From the NCBI RefSeq assembly GCF_001636845.1, contig NZ_LITT01000003.1:1-64000 (forward strand): a stretch of 64,000 nt of DNA. The letters run 5' to 3'. The notes beneath the pieces were generated by a model. It worked only from the letters and a program-made list of their open reading frames with translations. It had not been told where the DNA came from and did not search any database. This document shows positions 39,171 to 47,869 of this stretch, in pieces; the first letter of the stretch is position 1; every line of letters begins with the position of its first letter. The translations under genes were made by a program, and so were the position numbers. The stretch is from Clostridium ljungdahlii (GTDB lineage Bacteria; Bacillota; Clostridia; Clostridiales; Clostridiaceae).

Positions 39171-40271
39171 ATGTTTAAAAAGTTATTTATACCTATGTGT
39201 TTTGTACTAACTTTGGGAACTGTATATATGCCAGCTTCAGTAAAAGCTCAGGGGTTAGGTCAGGTTCAAACTGCAGCAGCTAATATCAATAAACCTGAGC
39301 CTATAATTTGCAATAAAATTGATTTTGAGACTATATCCTATGATAATGCACCAAAAGCTTTAACTAACGGCATAGATTCCTGTAAATCCAGTGAAGGATT
39401 TTTGTACTATTTGGATAGCAGCACAAATTATCTGTATGCAGCTGTAATGAGAGGGCAAAAGCCTACAGGAGGTTACGATATTAAAGTAAATTTTGTAGAA
39501 GATGTAGAAGGAAGAGAAAATATAATTGTAAAGGAAACAAATCCGGACAAAGGTACCATAGTACCTCAAGTTGTAACTTATCCATATACTATAATAAAGG
39601 TTAAATTGCCTGATTTTAGTATAAGCGTAAAAAATTCTTCAGGTAAGGTATATGATTATTTAGGTGAAGGAGAAAGCAATATAATAGGTGCTTCCTGGGT
39701 AATTGGTAATTTAGAAAATATATATACTGATAAAAATTATATATTTATAAAGGTTAAATATGAAAATGGGGATACGGAGCTTTTCTATGTAAAAAATAAT
39801 GATGAAGGAAAAAATCAAATAAAAGATTTAAAAGTAAACAGTACCGTAAGTATAAGATATGCACTTGGAACTCCAGAAAAGTACAATGGGGAAGCTGCAT
39901 TTCCTTTAATAGATGTAAAAATGCCAGTAGATAAGAGCATGTTTACAGATAAAGGATGGGAGAATTTAAATTCAAAAGACTATTTGAATGTACTGCGAGA
40001 TAAACAATGGACGATAAAGTTTAAAGATCAGCTTAATGAACAGAATGTAAATAGCTCAAATATATATGTAGTAGATAGTTCTGGAAATGTAATTCCAACA
40101 GCAGTATCTTTACAAGATGATAACAAATCTGTAAAAGTTATTCCATATAAATCTTATAAGCTGGGACAAAAGTATTCCTTATTTATATCAAGCAAATTAA
40201 ATAATAATACATCTTCTTTAAAAGGATATAGGATGGGCTTTCAAATATCAGATAGTATACGCATGAAGTAA
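39171..40271 (+). CDS. Secreted protein with C-terminal SbsA-type Ig-like domain, ECF regulon member
   Basis: The 366-residue protein has a signal peptide cut near VKA-Q (residues 25-27). Residues 30-270 form a beta-rich domain I do not recognise. Residues about 275-366 look like an SbsA-type Ig-like domain (Big_5): IKFKDQLNEQNVNSSNIYV, then VSLQDDNKSVKVIP and a closing strand. Its own ECF-type promoter overlaps the 3' end of the anti-sigma gene. It is therefore probably a main output of this sigma factor, acting at or outside the cell wall. Confidence 0.7.
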   Translation: MFKKLFIPMCFVLTLGTVYMPASVKAQGLGQVQTAAANINKPEPIICNKIDFETISYDNAPKALTNGIDSCKSSEGFLYYLDSSTNYLYAAVMRGQKPTGGYDIKVNFVEDVEGRENIIVKETNPDKGTIVPQVVTYPYTIIKVKLPDFSISVKNSSGKVYDYLGEGESNIIGASWVIGNLENIYTDKNYIFIKVKYENGDTELFYVKNNDEGKNQIKDLKVNSTVSIRYALGTPEKYNGEAAFPLIDVKMPVDKSMFTDKGWENLNSKDYLNVLRDKQWTIKFKDQLNEQNVNSSNIYVVDSSGNVIPTAVSLQDDNKSVKVIPYKSYKLGQKYSLFISSKLNNNTSSLKGYRMGFQISDSIRMK

Positions 40272-40602
40272 AATTAATTTGGACATCATTATTTTAAACT
40301 GTGAAAGTTAGGTTATTTAACATTTATAGGTTTTCTAACTTAAAAATCAACTTATACGCAGGTATATTTTTGAGTTAAGAATAATAATGAAAAATTAATA
40401 GTGAAGGATGATTTTTAGCTGTCGCAAAAAATCTTTTAATTTATACGAACCAGTAATGTCTCGCTTTAGCGAAACGAACAATCAAAAATTTAATCAAAGA
40501 TTTTTTGTAGTGTAACGAAAAAAATCCACATAAACTATTAATTCTTCATTCTTAACTATTAATTAAAAATGAAGAATTAAGGTTGATGTGTGTTTAGAAA
40601 CT
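40272..40602. repeat. Intergenic region holding copy A of a dispersed inverted-repeat element
   Basis: From about 40385 to 40580 there is a non-coding element with the stretch AGTGAAGGATGATTTTT (starting at 40400), an AAAAAATCTT complement after it, a TCGCTTTAGCGA hairpin, and AATTCTTCATTC near its right end. A second copy with the same layout lies at 62097-62342. It has MITE-like features but no recognised transposase partner. A short motif shared with 59937-59957 lies at 40349-40369. Confidence 0.55.
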
Positions 40603-41154
40603 CTATAATCCTTCTGTAATTTTTTTTATACAGTCACAAAGCCAATCTACATAAGCATTTTCTCTCATGATGGCTCCTTTTAAAACAATATAGTCACCAA
40701 AACCAGAAGAAGGCACTTTAGATATATCCTTTCCCTTTAAAAGCTCTTCCATAGAATTTTTAAGATAATTTAATCTTCTAGTATGTTTATCTAATTGACT
40801 TTTAAATTGTTTTAATAAAATATCAGTGTCCATCTCATCACAAAAATAAGCTTTAAGTCTAAAGACATCTTTGGGGGTTGGCTCCAAAGGTTCATCTTTT
40901 GCAAGCCATTTTTGTAAAGATTCTTTTCCTTTTTCAGTTATAGAATATAATTTTTTTTCTAATTTTTCTCCTTGTATTACCGTTTCATATGAAATAAGAC
41001 CTTCATCTGTCAATTTCTTTAATTCAGGGTATATTTGACTATGCTTAGCATACCAGAATTCTACTAATGCATCATTAAATTCTTTAGTTATATCATATCC
41101 AGTTGACGGTTTTCTATTAATAAGTCCTAAGATTGCGTATTTTAAAGTCCTCAT
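40603..41154 (-). CDS. PadR-family transcriptional regulator
   Basis: A repressor-type regulator of about 183 residues. The N-terminal winged helix begins RTLKYAILGLINRKPSTGYD and contains the recognition helix region QIYPELKKLTDEGLI. The C-terminal half is a long dimerisation helix as in AphA/Vir-like PadR proteins (DUF4180-like subgroup). I prefer the ATG ending at 41154; an in-frame GTG lies 12 bases upstream. It is divergent from an old-yellow-enzyme gene, whose promoter contains a PadR-type operator. Confidence 0.9.
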   Translation of the reverse strand: MRTLKYAILGLINRKPSTGYDITKEFNDALVEFWYAKHSQIYPELKKLTDEGLISYETVIQGEKLEKKLYSITEKGKESLQKWLAKDEPLEPTPKDVFRLKAYFCDEMDTDILLKQFKSQLDKHTRRLNYLKNSMEELLKGKDISKVPSSGFGDYIVLKGAIMRENAYVDWLCDCIKKITEGL

Positions 41155-41235
41155 ATATGTTAGCACCTCGTTCTTTCCATATAATCATTTTATCATGCAT
41201 GAATATAAAGTAAAGTAAAACGTGAAAAATTAGAC

Positions 41236-41251
41236 ATGTAAACATTGACAT
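41236..41251. promoter_or_regulatory. PadR-type operator ATGT-N8-ACAT
   Basis: ATGT at 41236-41239 and ACAT at 41248-41251 are separated by exactly eight bases, the known PadR/LmrR operator pattern. The site overlaps the -35 box of the flavoprotein gene promoter, so binding should block it. Confidence 0.7.
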
Positions 41252-41273
41252 GATTTATAGTAATATATATAAT
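41245..41273 (+). promoter_or_regulatory. Sigma-A promoter of the flavin oxidoreductase gene
   Basis: A consensus TTGACA at 41245-41250 and TATAAT at 41268-41273 with 17-base spacing. Confidence 0.85.
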
Positions 41274-41367
41274 ATAGGTAAAGATAAATATGTAATCGTA
41301 TTTATTAATATTTACAGCGGAATTCAGCATTTTAATACCTATATTATTTAAATTTGGGAGTGGTTTT

Positions 41368-43362
41368 ATGAATAAGTATAAAAAATTATTTGAACCAGTT
41401 AAAATTGGAAAGTGCGAAATAAAAAATCGTTTTGCACTAGCACCTATGGGGCCACTAGGACTAGCTGACAGTGAGGGAGGATTCAACCAAAGGGGAATTG
41501 ATTACTACACTGAAAGAGCAAAAGGTGGCACTGGCTTAATTATTACAGGAGTTACTTTTGTAGATAATGAAGTTGAAGAACATGGTATGCCAAATTGCCC
41601 TTGTCCTACACATAATCCCGTTCAATTTGTCAGAACTGCAAGGGAAATGACGGAGAGGATACATGCATACAATGCAAAAGTATTTTTACAAATGTCAGCT
41701 GGATTTGGTAGAGTTACCATACCTACTAATCTTGGTGAATTTCCACCTGTTGCACCATCACCAATTCAACATAGATGGCTTGACAAAATCTGCCGTGAAC
41801 TTACAATAGATGAAATTAAATCCATAGTGAAGAAATTTGGAGATGGAGCTTACAATGCAAAGAGAGCTGGTTTTGATGGAATTGAAATTCATGCTGTTCA
41901 TGAAGGATATCTTATAGATCAATTTGCTATTTCATTATTTAATCACAGAACAGATGAATATGGGGGAAGTTTGGAAAACAGACTTCGTTTTGCACGTGAA
42001 ATAGTTGAAGAAATTAAAAATAGATGTGGAGAAGATTTCCCAGTAGTGCTTAGATATTCACCAAAGAGCTTTATCAAAGATTTAAGAGACGGAGCACTTC
42101 CAGGAGAAGAATTTGTTGAAAAAGGAAGAGATCTAGACGAAGGAATTGAAGCCGCTAAATTACTTGTATCTTATGGATATGATTCATTGGATACTGATGT
42201 TGGATCATATGATTCATGGTGGTGGAGTCATCCGCCAATGTACCAAAAGAAGGGACTATATAGACCATATGCTAAATTAATGAAAGAAACTGTAGATGTT
42301 CCTATTATATGTGCAGGAAGAATGGATGATCCAGATATGGCACTTGAAGCCATTGAAAATGGCACTTGTGATATGATAAGTCTTGGAAGACCATTACTTG
42401 CAGACCCTGATTATGTAAATAAGTTGAGGGCAAATAGATGTCAATCAATTAGGCCTTGTATATCCTGTCAAGAAGGTTGTATGGGACGAATTCAACATTA
42501 TTCAATGATAAATTGTGCAGTAAATCCACAAGCATGTAAGGAAAAGGACAATGCCCTTCTTCCTATATTAAAGAAGAAAAAAGTTTTAATAGTTGGTGGT
42601 GGAGTAGCAGGATGCGAAGCTGCAAGAGTTTTAGCACTTAGAGGCCATGAACCAGTAGTTTATGAAAAGAATGCTAGACTAGGTGGCAACCTTATTCCAG
42701 GTGGAGCACCAGATTTTAAGGAAGATGATATTGCCTTAGCTGATTGGTATGCACATACATTAAACGAATTAAATGTAGAAGTAAATTTAAATAGTGAAAT
42801 TACTAAAGAACAAATTTTAAAAGCTAATTTTGATAGTGTAATAATTGCTACAGGGTCTACACCAAAAGTATTCTCACTCGGAGACGATGATAAAGTATTT
42901 ACAGCAGCAGATGTACTTACAGAAAAGAAAGATTGTGGAGACACTACAGTTGTAGTTGGTGGTGGACTAGTTGGATGTGAAACTGCACTTCATCTTGCTA
43001 AAAAAGGCAAAAAAGTAACTATAGTAGAAGCATTAAATAAAATACTTGCATTAAATGGACCGCTGTGTTCTGCAAACAGTGAAATGCTTGAAAGACTTAT
43101 CCCATTTAATGGTATTGACGTGAAAACAAGTTCTAAAGTTAAAGCATATAAGGATGGAAATCTTGAAGTAGAGACAGAAAAGGGAACAGAGAAAATAAAA
43201 TGCGATTCAGTAATACTTTCTGTTGGATATAAAGAAGAAAATTCATTATATAATGAATTAGAATTTGAGATTCCAGAAATTTATCTTTTAGGAGACGCAC
43301 GAAAGGTTTCTAATATTATGTATGCTATTTGGGATGCATATGAAGTTGCGAATCATATATAG
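41368..43362 (+). CDS. Old yellow enzyme-type NADH:flavin oxidoreductase with Fe-S and FAD domains
   Basis: A 664-residue multidomain reductase of the 2,4-dienoyl-CoA reductase/BaiH group. Residues 1-350 form the FMN barrel (FEPVKIGKCEIKNRFALAPM, GGSLENRLRFAREI). Cys364, Cys367, Cys371 and Cys383 form the 4Fe-4S site. Residues 395-664 are the FAD/NAD-binding part, with VLIVGGGVAGCEAA and a second VVVGGGLVGCETA. Such enzymes reduce activated C=C bonds of enoates, bile acids or enals using NADH. The substrate here is unknown. The divergent PadR regulator suggests induction by an aromatic or unsaturated compound. Confidence 0.9.
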   Translation: MNKYKKLFEPVKIGKCEIKNRFALAPMGPLGLADSEGGFNQRGIDYYTERAKGGTGLIITGVTFVDNEVEEHGMPNCPCPTHNPVQFVRTAREMTERIHAYNAKVFLQMSAGFGRVTIPTNLGEFPPVAPSPIQHRWLDKICRELTIDEIKSIVKKFGDGAYNAKRAGFDGIEIHAVHEGYLIDQFAISLFNHRTDEYGGSLENRLRFAREIVEEIKNRCGEDFPVVLRYSPKSFIKDLRDGALPGEEFVEKGRDLDEGIEAAKLLVSYGYDSLDTDVGSYDSWWWSHPPMYQKKGLYRPYAKLMKETVDVPIICAGRMDDPDMALEAIENGTCDMISLGRPLLADPDYVNKLRANRCQSIRPCISCQEGCMGRIQHYSMINCAVNPQACKEKDNALLPILKKKKVLIVGGGVAGCEAARVLALRGHEPVVYEKNARLGGNLIPGGAPDFKEDDIALADWYAHTLNELNVEVNLNSEITKEQILKANFDSVIIATGSTPKVFSLGDDDKVFTAADVLTEKKDCGDTTVVVGGGLVGCETALHLAKKGKKVTIVEALNKILALNGPLCSANSEMLERLIPFNGIDVKTSSKVKAYKDGNLEVETEKGTEKIKCDSVILSVGYKEENSLYNELEFEIPEIYLLGDARKVSNIMYAIWDAYEVANHI

Positions 43363-43391
43363 AGTTTGTAGTTCGTTTGGAGGAATTTTAT

Positions 43392-43616
43392 ATGGAATGT
43401 CCTTATTGTAATGGAGAAATGGTTAAAGGTCATATATATGGGGATAACTATAAAATGAAATGGCTGCCTGAAGATAAAAAATTGTTTCTTGGAATATGGG
43501 CCAAAGGTGGTATTGAACTAGGAGAATCCGGTTGGATAGGAAGACCGAAAATTAAGGCATATATGTGTAAGACATGCAATAAAATTATCGTTGATGTAGA
43601 ACAAAATAAGGGATAA
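43392..43616 (+). CDS. Small zinc-ribbon protein, DUF6487-like
   Basis: A 74-residue protein. ATG 43392 follows GGAGGAA; an in-frame TTG at 43377 precedes that site. CPYC at residues 3-6 and CKTC near 60-63 make a split zinc ribbon around a Trp/Gly-rich middle, as in the PF20097 (DUF6487) group. It lies 29 bases after the flavoprotein gene and may be cotranscribed with it. The function is unknown. Confidence 0.7.
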   Translation: MECPYCNGEMVKGHIYGDNYKMKWLPEDKKLFLGIWAKGGIELGESGWIGRPKIKAYMCKTCNKIIVDVEQNKG

Positions 43617-43956
43617 TGAAAACCAGGGATTTAATTATCCCTGGCATAAGATGTTTAGGAAATTCGAGTTATACAAAGTAAGCTGTATTGTGTAGTATAG
43701 GGGTTAAAAATAAAGAATTAAATGCTGGAGATTCATCATCTCCAGCATAAAGTAATACCAATATGTTAGAGAAAGAATATTATAGTTTGCGTGAAACTTA
43801 GATATTTAATAACTTTAACACATTAATATCCTTATGCTAATAGAATGTGCAGAACCTAAAATATTATGCTGGTAATTTGAGGAGAAACATCCTTTTGTTT
43901 TAGAAGGTATAAAAAGCTTACTATATAAGAACCTATATATATAGGAGGTGGTAAGC
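43617..43956. other. Intergenic region with two strong hairpins
   Basis: A hairpin with 8-bp arms CCAGGGAT/ATCCCTGG lies at 43623-43644, and a second with 11-bp arms lies at 43722-43748 (ATGCTGGAGAT paired with ATCTCCAGCAT). Neither is followed by a long T-run. The last 60 bases are the leader of the SspH-like gene. Confidence 0.6.
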
Positions 43957-44133
43957 TTGGATAAGAAAAGAGTAAAAGAAATAATTGAATCTAAAGGAGT
44001 TATAGATGTAAAATATAAAGATAATCCCGTATGGCTTGAAAGTATAAATACAGATGAAGACGGCAAAATACAAGTGAAAAATTTAAATACAAATAAACAT
44101 TTTAACGTAGATATTGCAGATTTGAATGAATGA
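43957..44133 (+). CDS. SspH-family small acid-soluble spore protein
   Basis: A 58-residue spore protein of the SspH type. TTG 43957 is chosen because AGGAGG lies at 43943-43948, eight bases ahead, and because the product then begins with the family phrase DKKRVKEIIESKGVIDVKY. NPVWLESI and the ending DIADLNE also fit. SspH proteins are minor components of the spore core, made late in the forespore. A terminator follows. Confidence 0.85.
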   Translation: MDKKRVKEIIESKGVIDVKYKDNPVWLESINTDEDGKIQVKNLNTNKHFNVDIADLNE

Positions 44134-44166
44134 GCTTATTCTAGAATGTACTAGGTAAAGCATAAT

Positions 44167-44208
44167 AAAAATGAAGGAGGAATCCTAAGATTTCTCCTTC
44201 ATTTTTTA
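44167..44208. terminator. Bidirectional terminator
   Basis: AAAATGAAGGAG at 44167-44178 pairs with CTCCTTCATTTT at 44194-44205 with T residues after it on either strand. It separates the convergent SspH-like and gamma-SASP-like genes. Confidence 0.85.
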
Positions 44209-44209
44209 G

Positions 44210-44452
44210 TTACTTACTCTTTTTCTGTCTAGATTGTTGATTTAATTTCTTAGCTTCATCTAAATCACTGTTATTTGAAACATTTGAAAAAGAAGATGAA
44301 CTTTTGCCTGAAATCTGTGAGTTTAACTGTCTAGCTTCTTGAACATCTGGACTATTATAACCGGTAGTGCTAGCAGCACTTGACGTAGCTCCCTGTCTGG
44401 ATTGTTGATTTAATTTTTTTGCTTCTTGAAGGTTTTTATCATTTTTATTCAT
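44210..44452 (-). CDS. Gamma-type SASP-like spore protein
   Basis: An 80-residue hydrophilic protein built from three imperfect repeats of EA(K/R)(K/Q)LN(Q/S)Q, separated by Ser/Thr/Asn-rich linkers and ending in KKSK. This repeat plan and composition (Gln, Asn, Ser, Lys, no Cys or Trp) match clostridial gamma-type SASPs, which store amino acids in the spore core. A perfect AAAGGAGG precedes the ATG. The assignment rests on repeat pattern, not on a conserved catalytic site. Confidence 0.65.
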   Translation of the reverse strand: MNKNDKNLQEAKKLNQQSRQGATSSAASTTGYNSPDVQEARQLNSQISGKSSSSFSNVSNNSDLDEAKKLNQQSRQKKSK

Positions 44453-44659
44453 AATAGTATCCTCCTTTGGATTAATGGACTTATATAAAGATTTTAGGTT
44501 TAATTCATATTCAATTATGTTACCTTAATATTTTGTCCTTATGGCATTAATATATACTATAGAATATTAATGACTATTTTCCAGAAGAGGAATACTCTAT
44601 TGTAACTATTTTTAAAGTTTTACATAACATAAATTGAAGTATTTAATTTGGAGGATATT

Positions 44660-45199
44660 ATGCATTTTGACGAATATGAATGTCCCTTTATAAATCACAA
44701 TTATTGTGGATATAGGGGCGATATGAATATGCATGCCAGAAAAGCTGTAGCTCATATAACTGGAGGACCTTTAGCTCCTAATATAAGAGGTACTGTAACT
44801 TTTACTCAGGTACGTGGAGGAACTGAGGTTTCTGTAGAAGTAAATGGATTACCTCCTTATAGACCAGCTATGAATGGAAATCCACAAATTGGACCTCATG
44901 GATTTCATATACACCAAAATGGTACATGTGCTGTAGGTAATCCTGAAGAACCATTTAAAGCTGCTGGAGGACACTGGAATCCAACCAATCAGCCACATGG
45001 CAATCATGCGGGAGATTTTCCAGTTCTCTTTTCAAATAATGGTTATTGCGGAATGACCTTCTTTACAAATAAGTTTAATGTTGCTCAGATTATTGGAAAA
45101 TCGGTAATAATACATGAAAGCCCAGATGATTATAGAACTCAGCCTGCTGGAGCATCTGGTAAAATGCTAGCCTGTGGTGTTATTAAGGCAATGATGTAA
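44660..45199 (+). CDS. Cu/Zn superoxide dismutase-family protein
   Basis: A 179-residue SodC-like protein. ATG 44660 follows GGAGG. All seven metal ligands of Cu/Zn-SOD can be placed: the two His of GFHIHQNG, His of GGHWNP, the His in QPHG, NHAGD giving His and Asp, and His in VIIHES. The catalytic Arg of the GxSRLACG loop is replaced by Lys-Met (GASGKMLACG), and no signal peptide is present. Bacillus and Clostridium relatives are spore-coat associated, and the neighbours here are SASP genes. Whether it has dismutase activity is open. Confidence 0.85.
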   Translation: MHFDEYECPFINHNYCGYRGDMNMHARKAVAHITGGPLAPNIRGTVTFTQVRGGTEVSVEVNGLPPYRPAMNGNPQIGPHGFHIHQNGTCAVGNPEEPFKAAGGHWNPTNQPHGNHAGDFPVLFSNNGYCGMTFFTNKFNVAQIIGKSVIIHESPDDYRTQPAGASGKMLACGVIKAMM

Positions 45200-45222
45200 T
45201 TAAAAGAATGCTGCTAGAAGGA

Positions 45223-45276
45223 TAGAGGGATCTTTTCTTTGTGTAAAAAGTTTACATATGAAATATCCCTCTTTTA
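45223..45276. terminator. Terminator between SodC-like and DUF3189 genes
   Basis: AGAGGGAT at 45224-45231 pairs with ATCCCTCT near 45264-45271, followed by TTTT. It lies between two convergent genes. Confidence 0.65.
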
Positions 45277-45281
45277 ACATA

Positions 45282-45743
45282 TTATCTATTTTTTAAATTA
45301 TTTTTAACGCCTGTAACCATGTTGACTATATCCATGTAAGCTTGTTGTGTGCCCTTTGTTACGATTGGTCTTCCAACACTTACCCAGTGTAATTTTCTTG
45401 AAGTATATCCTCCTATATTCATAAGTAAATTGACAGTTGGTTTGGTGTCTACAATAATAAGTTCATCAGTATTTTTGTTAAAAATAGAATACATATCCAT
45501 AATAGCAGGTATTACTATGTCTGGAGCATACTTCCTAGCTAAAGTGTATACGTCTGTATTAAATTCATCTTTGCCAATATAAATTAGCCGTCCAAGATCC
45601 TTTTTTTCCATTTTATCGAAGGTCGGTAAATCAAGTAATTCTTTTTTACTTGGTATTCTATCCATTGGCAGGTTCCCAATATGTATATTGGCTGCTACGG
45701 CAGTAGAGTGGGCACCTCCCACGTCATGATATATGACTATCAT
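45282..45743 (-). CDS. DUF3189 family protein
   Basis: A 153-residue soluble protein of the DUF3189 family, found mainly in spore-forming Firmicutes. It opens with MIVIYHDVGGAHSTAVAANIH and has the typical IPSKKELLDLPTFD and VDTKPTVNLLMNIGGY segments. The His-rich opening after a beta strand is suggestive of a nucleotide or metal site, but no activity is known. Confidence 0.8.
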   Translation of the reverse strand: MIVIYHDVGGAHSTAVAANIHIGNLPMDRIPSKKELLDLPTFDKMEKKDLGRLIYIGKDEFNTDVYTLARKYAPDIVIPAIMDMYSIFNKNTDELIIVDTKPTVNLLMNIGGYTSRKLHWVSVGRPIVTKGTQQAYMDIVNMVTGVKNNLKNR

Positions 45744-45892
45744 AATTATTTCACCTACTTTTGTGATATCATATATTTATTATTTTACAAAAGTATAAAT
45801 ATATTCACAATTACGTATTTTACAATGCATTTGGTGTATGATTTCTACATATATTAAGGAGAAACATTAAAAATAGTTAAAGGAGTAATAAT

Positions 45893-47116
45893 ATGCGTCA
45901 AAAGATATTAATCATTATTTCTGCTGTATTTGCATATTGTGTCATGCTTTTTGTAAGTTCAGCAAAAATTAATATAATAAAGAAAACTAAACCAACACCC
46001 CAAAAAGTAATTCATAAAGAATCACCTTATGAAAAATACGGATATAACATAAATGCAGGTTTATTAAGATATAAAAATAAATTAAAAAATACAAGTACTC
46101 AAAAGGTGAGAATATATTGTATAGGTGAATCCAATACAAGAGGAGAATATTCCAGTGATGAAATAAATAAATCTTGGGTTGGTGTAATGAAGTCATCGCT
46201 GCAAAATCAATTTGGAAATGCAGGGGAAGGCTTTATTAGTATATACGAAGGTGCTCTTCCTTCTGGTACTAAACCTAGATGGAAACTAGGAACAGGTTGG
46301 AGTGTTTCTGGTGCTTCTAGAGAGGTTACTTCCAATGTAGGTGGTTTTGGTGGTTGTTTTGGAATTTCTAATAAAAGCACTTCACCAGCAGCTTTAACTT
46401 TTAATGGAACAAATTTGGATTTGCTGTATTCTAAAGCAAAGGATGGAGGCACAGCTGTTGTAACCATAGATGGGAAAAAGGTAGGCTCTATAGATTGTTT
46501 AGGAGAAACAGAAAGCTTTTCGCACAAAGTTTCTTATTCAGGTTTAGCAAATACAAGGCATACATTAGTAATAACTCCAAATAAAACATCCAACATTTTT
46601 GTAGAAGGTGCAATTGCTTCATCAAGCACTGCAGGAATTGAGGTAGACAAGATAGCAATTTCTAGTAAAATGGCAAGTTATTTTACCACAGATACCACAA
46701 AGAAAATTTGGAATGTATCACCCAAACCTGATTTAGTTCTGCTGTCTTTTGGACTTAATGAAGCAGGACGAGGTATTTCTGTTCAAGATTATAAGGAAAG
46801 TATGATTAATTTAGTGAGTTACTGGAAAGAAAGAGGCAGTGATGTATGCTTGGTGTCAAATCAAATGCCTGCTGAGACATGGACGGCAAACTGGTCTGCT
46901 TATGTGATGTCCTTATATGAAATAGCAGATGCTTATAATACAGGTGTTATAGACATTTATAAAGCTTATTATAAGGATTATACTGCTGCACAAAAAGAAG
47001 GTTTGTTTGGAATGGCTAAAAACGATTATTCAGGCGGAAGTGGAACAAATACAGCACATCCTAGTGACAAGGGCTATAGATATATTGGAGATGTTATTTA
47101 TGGTAACTTACAATAA
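45893..47116 (+). CDS. Membrane-anchored SGNH/GDSL-like hydrolase
   Basis: A 407-residue exported protein with an N-terminal hydrophobic helix (residues 4-24) and no clear cleavage site. The SGNH blocks are: block I IYCIGESNTRGEY (GES in place of GDS, with the Ser nucleophile), block III SFGLNEAGRG, and block V NTAHPSDKGY with His. A beta-rich segment (about 115-260) is inserted between blocks I and III, as in two-domain carbohydrate esterases. A role in de-acetylating cell-wall or extracellular glycans is plausible. Confidence 0.75.
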   Translation: MRQKILIIISAVFAYCVMLFVSSAKINIIKKTKPTPQKVIHKESPYEKYGYNINAGLLRYKNKLKNTSTQKVRIYCIGESNTRGEYSSDEINKSWVGVMKSSLQNQFGNAGEGFISIYEGALPSGTKPRWKLGTGWSVSGASREVTSNVGGFGGCFGISNKSTSPAALTFNGTNLDLLYSKAKDGGTAVVTIDGKKVGSIDCLGETESFSHKVSYSGLANTRHTLVITPNKTSNIFVEGAIASSSTAGIEVDKIAISSKMASYFTTDTTKKIWNVSPKPDLVLLSFGLNEAGRGISVQDYKESMINLVSYWKERGSDVCLVSNQMPAETWTANWSAYVMSLYEIADAYNTGVIDIYKAYYKDYTAAQKEGLFGMAKNDYSGGSGTNTAHPSDKGYRYIGDVIYGNLQ

Positions 47117-47207
47117 TTTTAATGCTTTACAGCCATTTAATCTGACTATATAATTGGATAAAGAAGAAGATAAAACCAGTTGTTAATGTTTACAAGGAGT
47201 GATAAAA

Positions 47208-47771
47208 ATGGTTAAAAATATTTTAGTACTTACAGGAAGCCCAAGAAAAAATGGTAACAGTGAAATGATGGCAGATGCATTTATTAAAGGTGCTAGGGCC
47301 AAAGGTCACATTGTAACAAAATTTGAAACGGCAATGAAAAATATTAATGGTTGTAAGGCTTGTAATACCTGCTGGAGTAAGGGTACTGCCTGTTCATTTC
47401 AGGACGATTTTAGTGAATTAGAGCCGCTACTTGAAAGCGCAGATGTGGTTGCATTTGTAACACCTTTATATTGGTCTGGTATGTCATCACAAATAAAAGC
47501 AGCAATAGATAGACTATATGCTTATGTATCACCTAATTGCAAACGTCCACTTAAAATAAAGGAAAGTGTATTTATGGTTTGTGGAGAAGGTAACGAAGAT
47601 GGTATGTTTAATGGAGTAATTGAAACTTATAAAGGTATTATTGATTATCTGAAGTGGAACAACCTAGGAATAATTACTGTTCCGGGAGTGGCAGATAAGG
47701 GTGATATCGCTAATACTAATGCTTTAGAAAAAGCTGAAAATCTTGGCATGAGTATTTCTTTTACTTGTTAG
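47208..47771 (+). CDS. NADPH-dependent FMN reductase/iron-sulfur flavoprotein-like
   Basis: A 187-residue flavodoxin-like protein. ATG 47208 follows AAGGAG; an in-frame GTG at 47199 overlaps that site. The FMN phosphate loop is TGSPRKNGNS at residues 8-17, and TPLYWSGMSSQIKA binds the flavin ring. GCKACNTCWSKG places three Cys as in iron-sulfur flavoproteins, though the full CX2CX2CX4-7C set is only partly matched. It probably acts as an electron carrier or quinone/nitro reductase. Confidence 0.82.
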   Translation: MVKNILVLTGSPRKNGNSEMMADAFIKGARAKGHIVTKFETAMKNINGCKACNTCWSKGTACSFQDDFSELEPLLESADVVAFVTPLYWSGMSSQIKAAIDRLYAYVSPNCKRPLKIKESVFMVCGEGNEDGMFNGVIETYKGIIDYLKWNNLGIITVPGVADKGDIANTNALEKAENLGMSISFTC

Positions 47772-47821
47772 AGATAAGTTTCAATTATATGAAATATAGA
47801 TTTGCTAAAAAATATATAATA

Positions 47822-47850
47822 ATAGGTACTAGCAATTTGCTAGTACCTAT
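47822..47850. terminator. Bidirectional hairpin terminator
   Basis: A perfect 14-bp stem (47822-47835 with 47837-47850) centred on one T lies between the convergent flavoprotein and poly-Arg protein genes. Confidence 0.65.
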
Positions 47851-47869
47851 CTAAGATTACCCTTTAATA

